48,059 nt of DNA, taken from Rhodospirillales bacterium (GTDB lineage Bacteria > Pseudomonadota > Alphaproteobacteria > Acetobacterales > Acetobacteraceae). The position numbers and the translations under genes are program-made. Below, one piece after another: positions 16,537 to 30,772 of this stretch. Numbering within the stretch: position 1 is the stretch's first letter; each line of letters begins with the position of its first letter. The notes below the pieces were generated by a model. The model saw only the letters and a list, made by a program, of their open reading frames with translations. It was not told the DNA's origin and ran no database searches. The stretch lies in the NCBI GenBank assembly GCA_028869995.1, contig JAGWQN010000109.1:1-48059 (forward strand), read 5' to 3'.

Positions 16537-18593
16537 TGCCGGAGCTGTTCATCGAGCTGTTCAGCGAGGAGATCCCCGCGCGCATGCAGGCCGGCGCTGC
16601 GGCGGATCTGGCGCGCCTGCTCACAGCCGCGCTGGCCGAGCTGCATCCGGCCGACATCCGCACCTGGTATGGCCCGCGGCGCCTTGCCCTGGCGGCCCGC
16701 ATGGCCGGCGAGGTTCCCGCCGCGGTGCAGTCGGAGCGCGGTCCGCGCACGTCAGCGCCGCCCCAGGCCGTGGAGGGCTTTCTGCGCAAGCATGCCGCGC
16801 CGAGAGAGTCGTTGCGAGAAGAAAATGGGTTCCTGGTGCTGGAGCGCAGCCTGCCGGCGCGCCCGGCCGCGGCTGTCGTCGCCGGCATCCTGCCGGACCT
16901 GCTGCGCCGCTTCCCCTGGCCGAAATCGATGCGCTGGGGTGGCGGCAGTGCGTTTGTTTGGGTGCGGCCGCTGCGTCGCATCACCTGCCTCCTCGACGGC
17001 GCGGTCGTGCCATTCGACCTGCGCCAGGGCGAGGATGACGGCCACGGCCTCGCCTCCGCGAACGTCTCGGAAGGGCACCGGTTCCTGGCGCCCGGCACCT
17101 TCCCCGTCACGGACGCGCGGCAGTGGGGTGAGGAACTGCGCCGGCGCTTCGTCATCGCCGATGCCGACGAGCGCAGGCGGCTCGTCAGGGGGGGCGTGGA
17201 GGATCTGGCGGCAGCCGAGGGCTTGGCCGTGGTCGACGACCCGGGCCTCGTCGACGAGGTCGCGGGTCTCGTCGAATGGCCGGTGTCGATGCTGGGGCGC
17301 ATCGATCCTGCCTACATGGATCTCCCACCCGAGGTGATGCAGGTCTCGATGCGCGTCAATCAGCGCTACTTCGCGCTGCGCCGCGCCGACGGCTCGGCGG
17401 CCGACCGCTTTGCCTTTGTCGCGAACGTGATCCCCGACGATGGCGGCCGGGCGATCGTGGCCGGCAACGAGCGGGTTCTGCGCGCCCGCTTTGCCGATGC
17501 GCGGCATTTCTGGGATCTCGATCGTCGCGTCCGACTGGAGGATCGCCTCCCCGCGCTGGATGGTGTGACCTTCCACGCGCGGCTGGGCAGCCAGGGGGCT
17601 CGGGCCCGGCGCATCGCCGGGCTCGCGGGCACCATCGCCACGGCGCTCGGGACCGACGCCAATCTTGCCCGCCGTGCCGGCATTCTCTGCAAGGCCGATC
17701 TGGTCGCGGGTATGGTGGGAGAGTTTCCCGAGCTCCAGGGCGTCATGGGTGGCTACTACGCCGCCCATGACGGCGAAACCCCGGAGGTCGCCGAGGCCAT
17801 CCGCCGCCATTACGCTCCGCGCGGCCCGCACGAGGCACCGCCGACTGGCGCGCTTGCGGCTGAGGTGGCTCTCGCCGACAAGCTCGACACCCTGGTGGGC
17901 TTCTTCGCCGTCGGCGAGAAGCCGAGCGGCGCGGGCGATCCGTTCGCGTTGCGACGGGCCGCGCTCGGGGTCGTGCGTATTCTCCGCGAGGGCGGCCTGC
18001 GGCTCGCCCTGCGCCCGGTCCTCGCCGCCGCGGCGGCGGGATATGCCGAGCTCGCGAGTCCCGAGGTGGCGGAAGAGGTGTTGGCCTTCGTGGCCGAGCG
18101 CCTGAGGGTGCAACTGCGCGGCGAGGGCGCGCGTCACGACGTTCTCGCCGCAGTGCTCGGCGCCGGCCTCGACGACGACCTCGTGCGCCTGCTCGCCCGC
18201 ACCGATGCCGTGGCCAGCGTGCTGGCGACGCAGGACGGCGCCAATCTGCTGGCCGGCTACCGCCGTGCCGCCAACATTCTGCGCATCGAGGAAGCCAAGG
18301 ACGGGCCGCATGACGGCCCGGTCGCGCCGGAGCTTCTGCGCCTGCCGAGCGAGAGGGAGCTTGCCGCCGCTGGCGCGGCCGCTCAGCAGGCGGTTCCCGC
18401 CGCGCTGGCGGAACAAAACTTCACCCGGGCCATGGCGGCACTCGCGCTACTACGAGCACCGTTGGATGCGTTTTTTGCCGAGGTGATGGTCAACGATCCG
18501 CAGCCAGAATTGCGCCGCAATCGTCTGGCCCTGCTCGCCCGCGTTCGCGCTACCATGAACCAGATTGCCGAGTTTTCCCGCATCGAAGGATGA
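16536..18593 (+). CDS. glyS: Glycine--tRNA ligase, beta subunit
   Basis: The 685-residue beta subunit, needed with GlyQ for tRNA-Gly charging. It begins [18 protein letters not shown], the family signature, and contains YGPRRLALAARM, KSMRWG and VMQVSMRVNQRYFAL. An HD-like region (residues 400-470) and a C-terminal anticodon-binding DALR domain (FFAEVMVNDPQPELRRNRLALL) follow. It starts on the glyQ stop and ends 15 bp before ppdK. Confidence 0.97.
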   Translation: MPELFIELFSEEIPARMQAGAAADLARLLTAALAELHPADIRTWYGPRRLALAARMAGEVPAAVQSERGPRTSAPPQAVEGFLRKHAAPRESLREENGFLVLERSLPARPAAAVVAGILPDLLRRFPWPKSMRWGGGSAFVWVRPLRRITCLLDGAVVPFDLRQGEDDGHGLASANVSEGHRFLAPGTFPVTDARQWGEELRRRFVIADADERRRLVRGGVEDLAAAEGLAVVDDPGLVDEVAGLVEWPVSMLGRIDPAYMDLPPEVMQVSMRVNQRYFALRRADGSAADRFAFVANVIPDDGGRAIVAGNERVLRARFADARHFWDLDRRVRLEDRLPALDGVTFHARLGSQGARARRIAGLAGTIATALGTDANLARRAGILCKADLVAGMVGEFPELQGVMGGYYAAHDGETPEVAEAIRRHYAPRGPHEAPPTGALAAEVALADKLDTLVGFFAVGEKPSGAGDPFALRRAALGVVRILREGGLRLALRPVLAAAAAGYAELASPEVAEEVLAFVAERLRVQLRGEGARHDVLAAVLGAGLDDDLVRLLARTDAVASVLATQDGANLLAGYRRAANILRIEEAKDGPHDGPVAPELLRLPSERELAAAGAAAQQAVPAALAEQNFTRAMAALALLRAPLDAFFAEVMVNDPQPELRRNRLALLARVRATMNQIAEFSRIEG

Positions 18594-18608
18594 GGAGCTA
18601 CGTCGCTC

Positions 18609-21280
<2,672 letters not shown>

Positions 21281-21281
<1 letters not shown>

Positions 21282-22060
21282 TGGCCGACGCGATCCCCGC
21301 GTCGATTCCGCGCGTGGCCCTGGTGACGGGGGCGGCGCGGAGGCTGGGGGCAGCGATCGCGATCGGGTTGGCCGAAGCGGGCTTTGCGGTGGCCGTTCAT
21401 GCCCGCGACAGCCTGGCGCAGGCCGAGGCGACGGCGGCCGCCGTGCGCGCCAGGGGTGTCGCCTCCTGCGTCCTGCGGGCGGACCTCGCGCGAGAAAAGG
21501 AGGTGGCGGCCCTGTTGGGCGCCGCGGCGTCGGCGCTCGGTCCTGTCGGGGTGCTGGTCAACAACGCCAGCACGTTCGAGCGCGACGAATGGGCGGATGT
21601 GACGCGCACGTCCTGGGACGCTCACATGGAAGCCAATCTGCGCGCACCCTTTCGCCTGATGCAGGATTTCGCCCGTGCGCTGCCGGCCGAGGCCGAGGGT
21701 GTCATCGTCAACATGCTCGACCAGCGCGTCTGGTCGCCGACGCCGCATTTCATCTCGTACACGCTCAGCAAGGCCGGTCTTTGGACCCTGACCCAGACCA
21801 TGGCCCTGGCGCTTGCGCCGCGCATCCGCGTCGTCGGGGTCGGACCTGGCCCCGCACTCGCCAACGTGCGCCAGACCGCGGAGCATTTTCGCCGCCAGGC
21901 GGAGGCCACACCGCTTGGCCGCCCGACCTCGCCCGAGGAGGTTGCGCGCGCCGTCCTGGCGGTCCTGGCGCTGCCCTCCTATACGGGACAGATGCTGGCG
22001 CTCGACGGCGGCCAGCACCTGCAATGGTCGCCCGAGACCCCTGGCCCGTTCGGCGAATAG
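21281..22060 (+). CDS. SDR oxidoreductase with pteridine-reductase signature
   Basis: A Rossmann short-chain dehydrogenase of 259 residues. TGAARRLG (16-23) is the TGxxxRxG cofactor motif of pteridine reductases (NADPH type), NNAS follows at 94-97, and the catalytic pair is Tyr160/Lys164 in YTLSK. The usual catalytic Ser is replaced by Asp147 in VNMLDQR, as in the PTR1/FolM group. With folB 9 bp downstream, a role in reducing dihydropterin or dihydrofolate is the best inference; generic SDRs remain possible. ATG 21281 overlaps the ppdK stop by one base. Confidence 0.85.
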
Positions 22061-22069
22061 GAGACGAAA

Positions 22070-22480
22070 GTGGAAACGCCGCGCTATGCTGATGCCGGGC
22101 TTGCGCTGCGCCATGTCTTCCTGCGCGACCTGACGCTCGACGCCGCCATCGGCGTCTATGCCAGTGAACACGGACGACGGCAGCGCATCCGCGTGAATGT
22201 GGACCTGGCCGTGGAGGACGACGGCGCGCGCCCCCTCTCACGCGCCGCGGTCGGGCGCGACACGCTCTCGCGGGTGGTCGATTACGCGGCGGTGGCCGAG
22301 CATGTGCGCGCGATCGTCGCAGCGGGGCATGTCCGGCTGGTCGAGACGCTGGCGGAGCGCATCGCAGAATCCTGCCTCGAAGACCGTCGCGTCGCGATTG
22401 CTCGGGTCCGGGTGGAGAAACTCGATATTCTCGCGGACGCGGCGAGTGTCGGCGTCGAGGTCGAGCGCCGCCGGCGCTAG
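22070..22480 (+). CDS. folB: Dihydroneopterin aldolase family protein
   Basis: FolB cleaves 7,8-dihydroneopterin to 6-hydroxymethyl-dihydropterin and glycolaldehyde in folate synthesis. The 136-residue protein has the T-fold pattern LRDLTLDAAIGVYASE, a central VVDYAAVAEHV, VRLVETLAERIAE with the conserved Glu that binds the pterin, and VRVEKLDI with the expected lysine. Start GTG 22070 follows AGGAGA. It shares a transcript with the pteridine-reductase-like SDR. FolX-like epimerase activity cannot be excluded from sequence alone. Confidence 0.88.
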   Translation: METPRYADAGLALRHVFLRDLTLDAAIGVYASEHGRRQRIRVNVDLAVEDDGARPLSRAAVGRDTLSRVVDYAAVAEHVRAIVAAGHVRLVETLAERIAESCLEDRRVAIARVRVEKLDILADAASVGVEVERRRR

Positions 22481-22508
22481 TTTTCCACCCCCTGGGCGGG
22501 CCCTTAGC

Positions 22509-22679
22509 GATTTCAGGGACATGGCTGTTTTTGTTAAGATCATGACGCTCTTGTCATCATTGAAATCAATGAAAACAGACATTTACCTTTTCGGTAACGC
22601 TATTCTCAGTTTTCGCGATCGTGCCTCAATGTGGCGCCCCACCGCGATGCCGGGGATTTTTCCCACAAGGTTATCCACA
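22509..22679. promoter_or_regulatory. AT-rich structured leader of uvrC with DnaA box
   Basis: This 240-bp gap is clearly AT-richer than the rest of the window. It holds inverted repeats ATGAC (22542-22546)/GTCAT (22553-22557) and TCATTG (22557-22562)/CAATGA (22567-22572). A longer-range pair is GATTTCA (22509-22515)/TGAAATC (22561-22567). A perfect consensus DnaA box TTATCCACA lies at 22671-22679, with a weaker copy TTTCCCACA at 22659-22667. It probably contains the uvrC promoter, but no clear -35/-10 pair stands out. Confidence 0.6.
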
Positions 22680-22720
22680 GGCTTCGGTGTCATTTTTAGA
22701 CGAGGTTGCACGCCAAGCGC

Positions 22721-24604
22721 ATGATCCCGCCCGATCCTCCACAGGAGCCGGATTCAGCAGGGCCGTCGCCAAAAGGTGTCGCGGTCATCGAGGCGGCGTT
22801 GCCGACATTGCCGCTGTCGCCAGGCGTCTACCGCATGCTCGATGCCAAAGGCGACGCGCTTTATGTCGGCAAGGCGCGGGCGCTGCGCCGGCGCGTCACC
22901 GCCTATACGCAGCTCTCCCGCCTGCCTGAGCGCCTGCGGCGCATGGTTGCGGAGACCGTGCGGCTCGAGATCGTCACCACGCATACCGAGGCCGAGGCGC
23001 TGCTGCTCGAGGCCAATCTCATCAAGCGCCTCAAGCCGCGGTTCAACATCGTCCTGCGCGACGACAAATCCTATCCCTGGCTGATGCTGACCGAGGACCA
23101 TCCGTTTCCGCAGATCGCCAAGCATCGCGGCGCACGCACCCGCAAGGCCTCCTATTTCGGTCCGTTCGCCTCCGCCTGGGCGGTGAATCAGACTGTGACC
23201 GCCATGCAGCGTGTCTTCCTGCTGCGTTCCTGCACCGATACGGTGTTCGCCAACCGTGCCCGGCCTTGCCTGCTGTTCCAGATCCGCCGCTGCAGCGCTC
23301 CCTGTGTCGGCCGCATTCCCGAGGCGGACTACGCCGCGCTGGTGGAGCAGGCGCGAAGCTTCCTCGCCGGGCGTGCCGGGCATGTGCAGCAGGCCCTCGC
23401 CGCCGAGATGGAGGAGGCGTCCTCGCGCCTGGAGTTCGAGCGCGCCGCCTCGATCCGTGACCGTATCCGCGCGCTGACGGCCGTGCAGGGCGGCGACGTC
23501 ATCAACCCCGCGAGCCTCGGCGACGCCGATGTGATCGCCGTCTGGCAGGAAGCCGGGCAGAGCTGCGTGCAGGTCTTCTTCGTTCGCGGCGGCCGCAACA
23601 ACGGCAACCGTGCGCATTTCCCGACGCATGCACGCAACGCCGAGGCAGCGGAGGTGCTCGCGGCCTTCATTGCCCAGTTCTACGACGACAAGCCGCCCCC
23701 GCCGCTCATCCTCTTGAGCCATCCGATCGAGGAATGTCAGCTGGTCGAGGAGGCGCTGACGCTGAAGGCGCCATCGATGGGCGCGCGCAGGCGCGTCGAG
23801 ATCGCCGTCCCGCAGCGCGGCGAAAAGCACGATGTCGTCCAGCACGCCCTGACCAATGCCCGCGAGGCGCTGCAGCGCAAGCTCGCGGAAAGCGCGGGCC
23901 AGGCGAAGCTGCTCGCCGGTGTCGCCGAGACGTTCGGCCTGCAGGCGCCGCCCGAGCGCATCGAATGCTATGACAACAGCCATATCATGGGCACGAACCC
24001 CTATGGCGTGATGGTCGTTGCCGGCCCGGACGGTTTCCGCAAGAACGCGTACCGGAAATATTCCATTCGCGGGGCCATCACGCCGGGCGACGACTTCGCC
24101 ATGATGCGCGAAACGCTGCAGCGACGCTTCTCGCGAGCGCTGAAGGAGGCGCAGGTGCTCCCCGATCTCGTGCTCATCGACGGCGGCGCGGGCCAGCTTT
24201 CCGCCGCGACGGCGGTGATGGAGGAACTCGGCCTCGGCGAGGTGAAGCTGGTCGCCATTGCCAAGGGGCCGGACCGGGATGCCGGACGGGAATGGTTCCA
24301 CCAGGCGGGCCATCCGCCGATGCAGCTGCCGCCGCGCGATCCCGTGCTTTATTTCCTGCAGCGCATCCGCGACGAGGCGCACCGGTTCGCGATCACCACC
24401 CACCGTGCCGGGCGCTCGAAAGCCCTCGTGACCAGCGAGCTCGATGAGATTCCAGGCATCGGCCCCGCGCGCAAGAAAGCCCTCCTGCACCATTTCGGCT
24501 CGGCGCGCGCGGTCAAGCAGGCGGGGCTCGCGGACCTCGAGGCGACGCCCGGCATCTCCACGGAAATAGCCAACAAGATCTACCGGTTCTTCAACCCGGG
24601 GTAG
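22721..24604 (+). CDS. uvrC: Excinuclease ABC subunit C
   Basis: UvrC makes the dual incisions of nucleotide excision repair. The 627-residue protein has the N-terminal GIY-YIG nuclease domain (GVYRML at 35-40, ALYVGKA at 46-52) and the cysteine-bearing segment [13 protein letters not shown]. The UVR helix (about residues 220-250) and the C-terminal RNase H-like domain with [15 protein letters not shown] and DLVLIDGG follow. A helix-hairpin-helix pair ends the protein ([18 protein letters not shown]). ATG 22721 is used; an in-frame TTG at 22706 is possible. The upstream region holds a DnaA box and inverted repeats. Confidence 0.96.
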   Translation: MIPPDPPQEPDSAGPSPKGVAVIEAALPTLPLSPGVYRMLDAKGDALYVGKARALRRRVTAYTQLSRLPERLRRMVAETVRLEIVTTHTEAEALLLEANLIKRLKPRFNIVLRDDKSYPWLMLTEDHPFPQIAKHRGARTRKASYFGPFASAWAVNQTVTAMQRVFLLRSCTDTVFANRARPCLLFQIRRCSAPCVGRIPEADYAALVEQARSFLAGRAGHVQQALAAEMEEASSRLEFERAASIRDRIRALTAVQGGDVINPASLGDADVIAVWQEAGQSCVQVFFVRGGRNNGNRAHFPTHARNAEAAEVLAAFIAQFYDDKPPPPLILLSHPIEECQLVEEALTLKAPSMGARRRVEIAVPQRGEKHDVVQHALTNAREALQRKLAESAGQAKLLAGVAETFGLQAPPERIECYDNSHIMGTNPYGVMVVAGPDGFRKNAYRKYSIRGAITPGDDFAMMRETLQRRFSRALKEAQVLPDLVLIDGGAGQLSAATAVMEELGLGEVKLVAIAKGPDRDAGREWFHQAGHPPMQLPPRDPVLYFLQRIRDEAHRFAITTHRAGRSKALVTSELDEIPGIGPARKKALLHHFGSARAVKQAGLADLEATPGISTEIANKIYRFFNPG

Positions 24605-24616
24605 GCTTCGGCGGTC

Positions 24617-25708
24617 TCAGCGGGCGGCCTCGACCACAAGATCGGCGATCGCGATGGCCGCGGTGAGGCCCGGGCTCTCGATGCCGAACAGGTTCACGAG
24701 CCCCTTCACCCCGTGTTCCGCCGGCCCCTGGATGACGAAGTCCTGCGCGGGGGCGCCGGGCGGCACGATCTTGGGGCGGATGCCGGCATAGCCAGGCTGG
24801 AGCGCCCCATCCGCCAGGCCCGGCCAGTAGCGGCGGATGGCCGCGTAGAAGCGATCCGCGCGCGCGGGATCGACATCGTAGTCGATCGTGTCCACCCACT
24901 CGACATCAGGCCCAAAGCGCGCCTGGCCACCCAGATCGATGGTCAAATGCACGCCGAGGCCGCCCGGCACCGGCACCGGATAGATCAGGCGGGAGAACGG
25001 CGCCCGGCCCGGCAGCGAGAAGTAGCTCCCCTTGGCCCAATATTCCTGCGGCACCCGCGCGCCGGGCATGCCGGCGATATGGCGTGCGAGCGCCGGCGCA
25101 TGCAGGCCGGCCGCGTTGACGACGGTGCGGCATCCGAGCGTCACGCCGGCCGCCTCGATCGTCACGCCCTGGTCGGTGGCCTGTCCGTGCTCGACGCGGC
25201 TATGGAAGACGAAGGTCGCTCCCGCTGCCTCCGCCTCGGCCCGCAGCGCCAGCATGTAGCCGTGGCTGTCCACGATGCCCGTCCGGGGCGAATGGAGCGC
25301 GGCGACGCAGGCCAGCGCCGGTTCCATGGCCTTCGCCTCGGCTGCGGTCAGCATCCGCATGTCCTCGACGCCATTGGCCTCGGCCCGCGCCTGAATCCCG
25401 GCGAGGCGCTCCGCTTCAGCCGCGTCGGTGGCCACGATCAGCTTGCCGCAGGCCCGGGCCTCCACCCCGTGCGTGGCGCAAAACGCGTAGAGCCGCCGCC
25501 GTCCGGCCACGCAGAGCCGCGCCATCAGCGAGTCCCGCGGGTAATAGATCCCCGCGTGGATCACCTCGGAGTTGCGTGAGGAGGTGCCTGTTCCGATGGC
25601 CTCTGCGGCCTCGAGGACAAGAACCTCGCGGCCTGCCTGCGCGAGCGCCCGTGCCGCCGCGATCCCCACCACGCCCGCGCCGACGACGACACAATCAATG
25701 CTTTCCAT
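24617..25708 (-). CDS. FAD-dependent oxidoreductase, L-2-hydroxyglutarate oxidase-like (DAO fold)
   Basis: The 363-residue protein starts with the FAD dinucleotide motif [18 protein letters not shown], followed by [19 protein letters not shown], a stretch typical of the LhgO/LhgD group. [11 protein letters not shown] and the C-terminal [18 protein letters not shown] (FAD contact) also fit. This group oxidises L-2-hydroxyglutarate or related 2-hydroxy acids and passes electrons to the membrane quinone pool; the substrate here is inferred only. Start ATG 25708 is directly before the FAD motif. It lies downstream of thiC on the same strand but 305 bp away. Confidence 0.85.
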   Translation of the reverse strand: MESIDCVVVGAGVVGIAAARALAQAGREVLVLEAAEAIGTGTSSRNSEVIHAGIYYPRDSLMARLCVAGRRRLYAFCATHGVEARACGKLIVATDAAEAERLAGIQARAEANGVEDMRMLTAAEAKAMEPALACVAALHSPRTGIVDSHGYMLALRAEAEAAGATFVFHSRVEHGQATDQGVTIEAAGVTLGCRTVVNAAGLHAPALARHIAGMPGARVPQEYWAKGSYFSLPGRAPFSRLIYPVPVPGGLGVHLTIDLGGQARFGPDVEWVDTIDYDVDPARADRFYAAIRRYWPGLADGALQPGYAGIRPKIVPPGAPAQDFVIQGPAEHGVKGLVNLFGIESPGLTAAIAIADLVVEAAR

Positions 25709-26013
25709 CAGGCACGCTTCGCGCAGCAGGCTCGCGCGTGCAAGATCGTCGTGGCCCCAACCGCCAACGCGGGTTGGTGCGGCGTCGGACAACGGCCGCA
25801 CCCTTGGCCGCCGCCGATCGACGGACCGCCGGCGCACGCCGCAGCCTCACCGCGGATGTCGCTCGGTCACATGGAAGCGATCGTGACCGCCGCGTCCGCC
25901 CCGGGGCGCGTCGTCCCGACGGGGGCTTGCGAGGGCGGCCTCACACCGCGCCGCACGCTCGCCGCGCGTTCGCGGGCGCAGGGCTCGATGGCCCTGCCGC
26001 GCCGCTTGCCCGG
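25709..26013. other. 305-bp gap between the FAD oxidoreductase and thiC
   Basis: No convincing gene: the open frames here are GC-bias shadows without family motifs. The only structure I see is the 7-bp hairpin at its thiC end. The promoter of the oxidoreductase presumably lies within it, but no clear -35/-10 pair stands out. Confidence 0.6.
25978..25997 (-). terminator. Hairpin downstream of thiC
   Basis: GCAGGGC (25978-25984) and GCCCTGC (25991-25997) form a perfect 7-bp stem with a 6-nt loop, 16 bp beyond the thiC stop on the minus strand. No T-tract follows. Confidence 0.5.
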
Positions 26014-27970
<1,957 letters not shown>

Positions 27971-28018
27971 GATAAAGTGTGCGGCGGCATGGCCTGACCT
28001 GTCAAATGGCGAAGATCA

Positions 28019-28048
28019 TTGCTTCAGGCAACTATTCATGTGACATGA
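28019..28048 (+). promoter_or_regulatory. Candidate operator: two palindromes before the MarR-GNAT gene
   Basis: TTGC(5)GCAA (28019-28031) and a perfect 13-bp palindrome TCATGTGACATGA (28036-28048) lie within 36 bp of the start codon at 28055. Palindromes this close to a MarR-type gene are typical self-regulation sites. The region is also shared with the divergent thiC promoter, which has TTGACA on the other strand at 28005-28000. Confidence 0.5.
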
Positions 28049-28054
28049 GCAACC

Positions 28055-28993
28055 ATGCCCGGTGAACCATCCCCGCCGCTCGACGAAGCCGTTGCCGCCG
28101 TGCGCCGCTTCAGCCGCTTCTACACGCGGCGTATCGGCGTGCTGCAGGAAGGGCTGCTCGGTGGTCCGTTGTCCCTGCCGGAGGGACGCCTTGTCTGGGA
28201 ACTCGCACAGGGCGAGGAACAGACCGCGGCCCGCTTGGCGGCGACGCTCGCCCTCGATCCCGGCTATGTCAGCCGCCTGCTGCGCACGCTCGAGGAGCGC
28301 GGCTTCATCGCCCGCAGCGCCTCGCCGCGCGACGCGCGCGAGACGCTGATCGCGCTCGCCCCGGAGGGCCGAGCCGCCTACGCCGAGATCAACGCGCGCG
28401 TGCAGCAGGAAGTGGGGGCCATGCTCGCCGGCCTGGTGCCGGACGCCCGCAGCCGCCTGGTCGCCGCGCTGGCCTATATCGAACGCCTGCTTGGCGACGG
28501 ACCGGAGCCGCGCGTCCCCTACATCCTTCGCCCGCCGCGCATCGGCGATCTCGGCCTCGTCGTGGCCCGCCAGGCCGCCCTGTATGCCAGCGAATATGGC
28601 TGGAACGGCGAGTTCGAAGCGCTGCTGGCGGAGATCGCGGCCGCGTTCATCCGCAACTTCGATCCCGCGCGCGAGCGCTGCTGGATCGCCGAGCGCGGGG
28701 GCGAGATGGTCGGCTCCGTCTTCGTCGTCCGTGCCGATGACGAGCTTGCCAAGCTGCGCATGCTCTATGTCGAGCCGGCCGCCCGGGGCCTGGGGATTGG
28801 CGCGCGCCTGGTCGAGGAGTGTCTGGCTTTTGCCCGTGCCGCTGGCTACCGGCGGATGACGCTGTGGACCAACGATATTCTCACCGCCGCACGCCACATC
28901 TACGAGCGGGCTGGCTTTCGCCTCGTGCAGGCGGAGCGTCACCACAGCTTCGGCCACGACCTCGTCGGCGAGAACTGGGAGCGGGACCTCTAG
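28055..28993 (+). CDS. Bifunctional MarR-type regulator / GNAT acetyltransferase
   Basis: The 312-residue protein fuses two domains. Residues 1-150 are a MarR winged helix (AARLAATLALDPGYVSRLLR recognition region, then a wing with SPRDARETLIALAPEGR). Residues 155-312 are an N-acetyltransferase with the acetyl-CoA motif RGLGIGARLVEECL and the C-terminal IYERAGFRLV. This architecture is known in bacteria, usually as an autoregulated gene whose acetylated substrate is unknown. It starts at ATG 28055 and is divergent from thiC. Confidence 0.92.
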   Translation: MPGEPSPPLDEAVAAVRRFSRFYTRRIGVLQEGLLGGPLSLPEGRLVWELAQGEEQTAARLAATLALDPGYVSRLLRTLEERGFIARSASPRDARETLIALAPEGRAAYAEINARVQQEVGAMLAGLVPDARSRLVAALAYIERLLGDGPEPRVPYILRPPRIGDLGLVVARQAALYASEYGWNGEFEALLAEIAAAFIRNFDPARERCWIAERGGEMVGSVFVVRADDELAKLRMLYVEPAARGLGIGARLVEECLAFARAAGYRRMTLWTNDILTAARHIYERAGFRLVQAERHHSFGHDLVGENWERDL

Positions 28994-29035
28994 GGCGACC
29001 TTCGATTCGCCTCAGCCGAGCCCCCTGCCGTCCTC

Positions 29036-29419
29036 TCAGCCGCCCGCGACCAGTCGTGCGCCGAGCGGCCTTCCGGCGAGGATATGGACATGGAAATGGG
29101 GCACTTCCTGGCCCGAATGCGGGCCCATGTTGGCGAGGATCCGGTAGCCGGCCTCCTCGAGCCCGAGCGACTTGGCCACCTCGCCCACGGCCTGGAAGAA
29201 TTGCGCCACGGTCTCGGCGGGTGCGTCGGCCGCGAAATCCGCGAACGATACATAGGCGCTCTTGGGGATCACCAGCACATGCACCGGTGCCTGCGGCGCG
29301 ATGTCGTGGAACGCCAGCGCCACGTCATTCTCGAACACCTTCCGGCACGGGATCTCGCCGCGCAGGATGCGCGCGAAAATGTTCTGGGGATCATACGGGC
29401 CGCGGCCGCTGACAGGCAT
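29036..29419 (-). CDS. HIT family protein (HinT-like purine nucleoside phosphoramidase)
   Basis: The 127-residue protein has the HIT fold with the histidine triad HFHVHIL (His108, His110, His112), plus FARILRGEIPCRKVFE and VLVIPKSAY typical of HinT. It would hydrolyse AMP-lysine or other adenosine phosphoramidates. It follows hisE with a 16-bp gap on the same strand; the hisF-hisE-hinT order is common in alphaproteobacteria. Confidence 0.95.
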   Translation of the reverse strand: MPVSGRGPYDPQNIFARILRGEIPCRKVFENDVALAFHDIAPQAPVHVLVIPKSAYVSFADFAADAPAETVAQFFQAVGEVAKSLGLEEAGYRILANMGPHSGQEVPHFHVHILAGRPLGARLVAGG

Positions 29420-29435
29420 GGAACCTCGGTGGAGC

Positions 29436-29981
29436 TCAGGGAATCTTGGTTGTCCTCGCGCCGAGCAGAAGCGTCGCCGCCCGCCCGGCCTTCTCGGCGA
29501 TGCCGGACATGCCCTCGCGGTGCTGCAGTTCCGCCCACACCTGTTCCGGCCGCACGTCGTTCGCCACCCACATCACCAGCATGTGATACAGCACGTCGGC
29601 ACTCTCGGCGACGAGCGCCGGGCGGTTGCCGGCCACCGCCTCGATCAGGCATTCGACGGCTTCCTCGCCGAACTTCTGGGCACATTTGGCCGGCCCTCGC
29701 GACAACAGCCGTGCGGAGTGGCTCACATTCGGGTCCGCGTCGCGCCGGCTCAGCACCACGCCCCAGATCCTGTCCAGAACCTCGGCGGTGGCGCCATGCG
29801 GCGGCGGCTCGACGACACCCAGCGCGCGCAACGTCTTTGCGACCCGCTTGGGGGCAAGCTGTGCGGTCGTCTTGGTGCGTTTCGAGTCGGCTTTTTTCGC
29901 CGCTTTGCCGAGGATCGTCGTGATCGGCTTGGCCAGCTTTGCTTCGCCGCGCGCGCGCTTCTTCTTCGTTGCCTTGGCCAT
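29436..29981 (-). CDS. hisE: Phosphoribosyl-ATP pyrophosphatase with a lysine-rich N-terminal extension
   Basis: HisE hydrolyses phosphoribosyl-ATP to phosphoribosyl-AMP, step 2 of histidine synthesis. The catalytic MazG-like core occupies residues 66-181 ([42 protein letters not shown] with the conserved acidic metal ligands). The first 50 residues are unusual: 13 lysines and 4 arginines against 2 acidic residues, starting [18 protein letters not shown]. HisE proteins are normally about 100-115 residues, so this is a clear extension. ATG 29981 lies 2 bp after the hisF stop, which supports the long form. Confidence 0.9.
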   Translation of the reverse strand: MAKATKKKRARGEAKLAKPITTILGKAAKKADSKRTKTTAQLAPKRVAKTLRALGVVEPPPHGATAEVLDRIWGVVLSRRDADPNVSHSARLLSRGPAKCAQKFGEEAVECLIEAVAGNRPALVAESADVLYHMLVMWVANDVRPEQVWAELQHREGMSGIAEKAGRAATLLLGARTTKIP

Positions 29982-29983
29982 GT

Positions 29984-30772
29984 CTATGCCGCCTTCGCCC
30001 TGGGTCCGATCGGTCGGGGCATGCGAACGGGCAGCCCCGCCGCGGCCAGTGCTGCCTTGACCTCCGATATCGTAAACGTACCGAAATGAAAGACGCTCGC
30101 TGCCAGCAGCCCGGTCGCACCCGCGCGGGCACCGTCGACAAAATGCTGAAGCGTGCCGACGCCGCCCGAGGCGATCACCGGAACGCGCACCCTCGCGCAC
30201 ACCGCGCGCAGCAGTTCCAGGTCGAAGCCCTCGCCGGTGCCGTCGCGGTCCATGGAAGTGAGCAGAATTTCTCCCGCGCCGCGGGAGGCGACTTCCTCGC
30301 ACCAGGCGATCGCATCGCGCCCGCAATCGCGCCGCCCGCCATGTGTGAACACGTGCCAGCTGTCCGAGCCCACGCGTTTGGCGTCCACCGCGACCACGAC
30401 GCACTGGCTGCCGAATTTCTGCGCCGCCCGGCCCACCAGCTCAGGGTCGGCGACGGCGGCGGAGTTGATGCTGCACTTGTCCGCTCCGGCCAGCAGCAGC
30501 TTGCGGATGTCCTCCACCGCGCGGATGCCGCCGCCCACGGTCAGCGGCAGGAACACGCGCGCGGCCGTGCGTGCCACCACATCGAGAATGGTATCGCGGT
30601 TCTCGTGGCTTGCGGTGATGTCGAGGAAGGTGAGCTCGTCCGCCCCCGCTGCGTCGTACAGGGCGGCCTGCTCCACCGGGTCGCCGGCGTCGCGCAGCGA
30701 GACGAAGTTCACGCCCTTGACCACCCTTCCGTCCCGCACATCCAGGCAGGGAATGACACGCAGCTTAAGCAC
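29984..30772 (-). CDS. hisF: Imidazole glycerol phosphate synthase subunit HisF
   Basis: HisF is the cyclase subunit that, with HisH, makes imidazole glycerol phosphate and AICAR. It is a (beta/alpha)8 barrel of 262 residues. Start GTG 30772 has GGAGG 4 nt upstream and puts the two catalytic aspartates at Asp11 ([15 protein letters not shown]) and Asp130 (VVVAVDAKR), the numbering known for the family. Phosphate-binding loops GGGIR and ASGGVG are present. The rest of the his operon is not in the window. Confidence 0.97.
   Translation of the reverse strand: MLKLRVIPCLDVRDGRVVKGVNFVSLRDAGDPVEQAALYDAAGADELTFLDITASHENRDTILDVVARTAARVFLPLTVGGGIRAVEDIRKLLLAGADKCSINSAAVADPELVGRAAQKFGSQCVVVAVDAKRVGSDSWHVFTHGGRRDCGRDAIAWCEEVASRGAGEILLTSMDRDGTGEGFDLELLRAVCARVRVPVIASGGVGTLQHFVDGARAGATGLLAASVFHFGTFTISEVKAALAAAGLPVRMPRPIGPRAKAA

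Noticed and set aside
22659-22679. DnaA box region as a replication origin
   Set aside because: Only one perfect box and one weak copy in 240 bp, and the neighbours (folB, uvrC) are not those usually found at alphaproteobacterial origins.
22754-24493. 579-residue minus-strand open frame
   Set aside because: Antisense to uvrC, whose GIY-YIG and helix-hairpin-helix motifs are intact.
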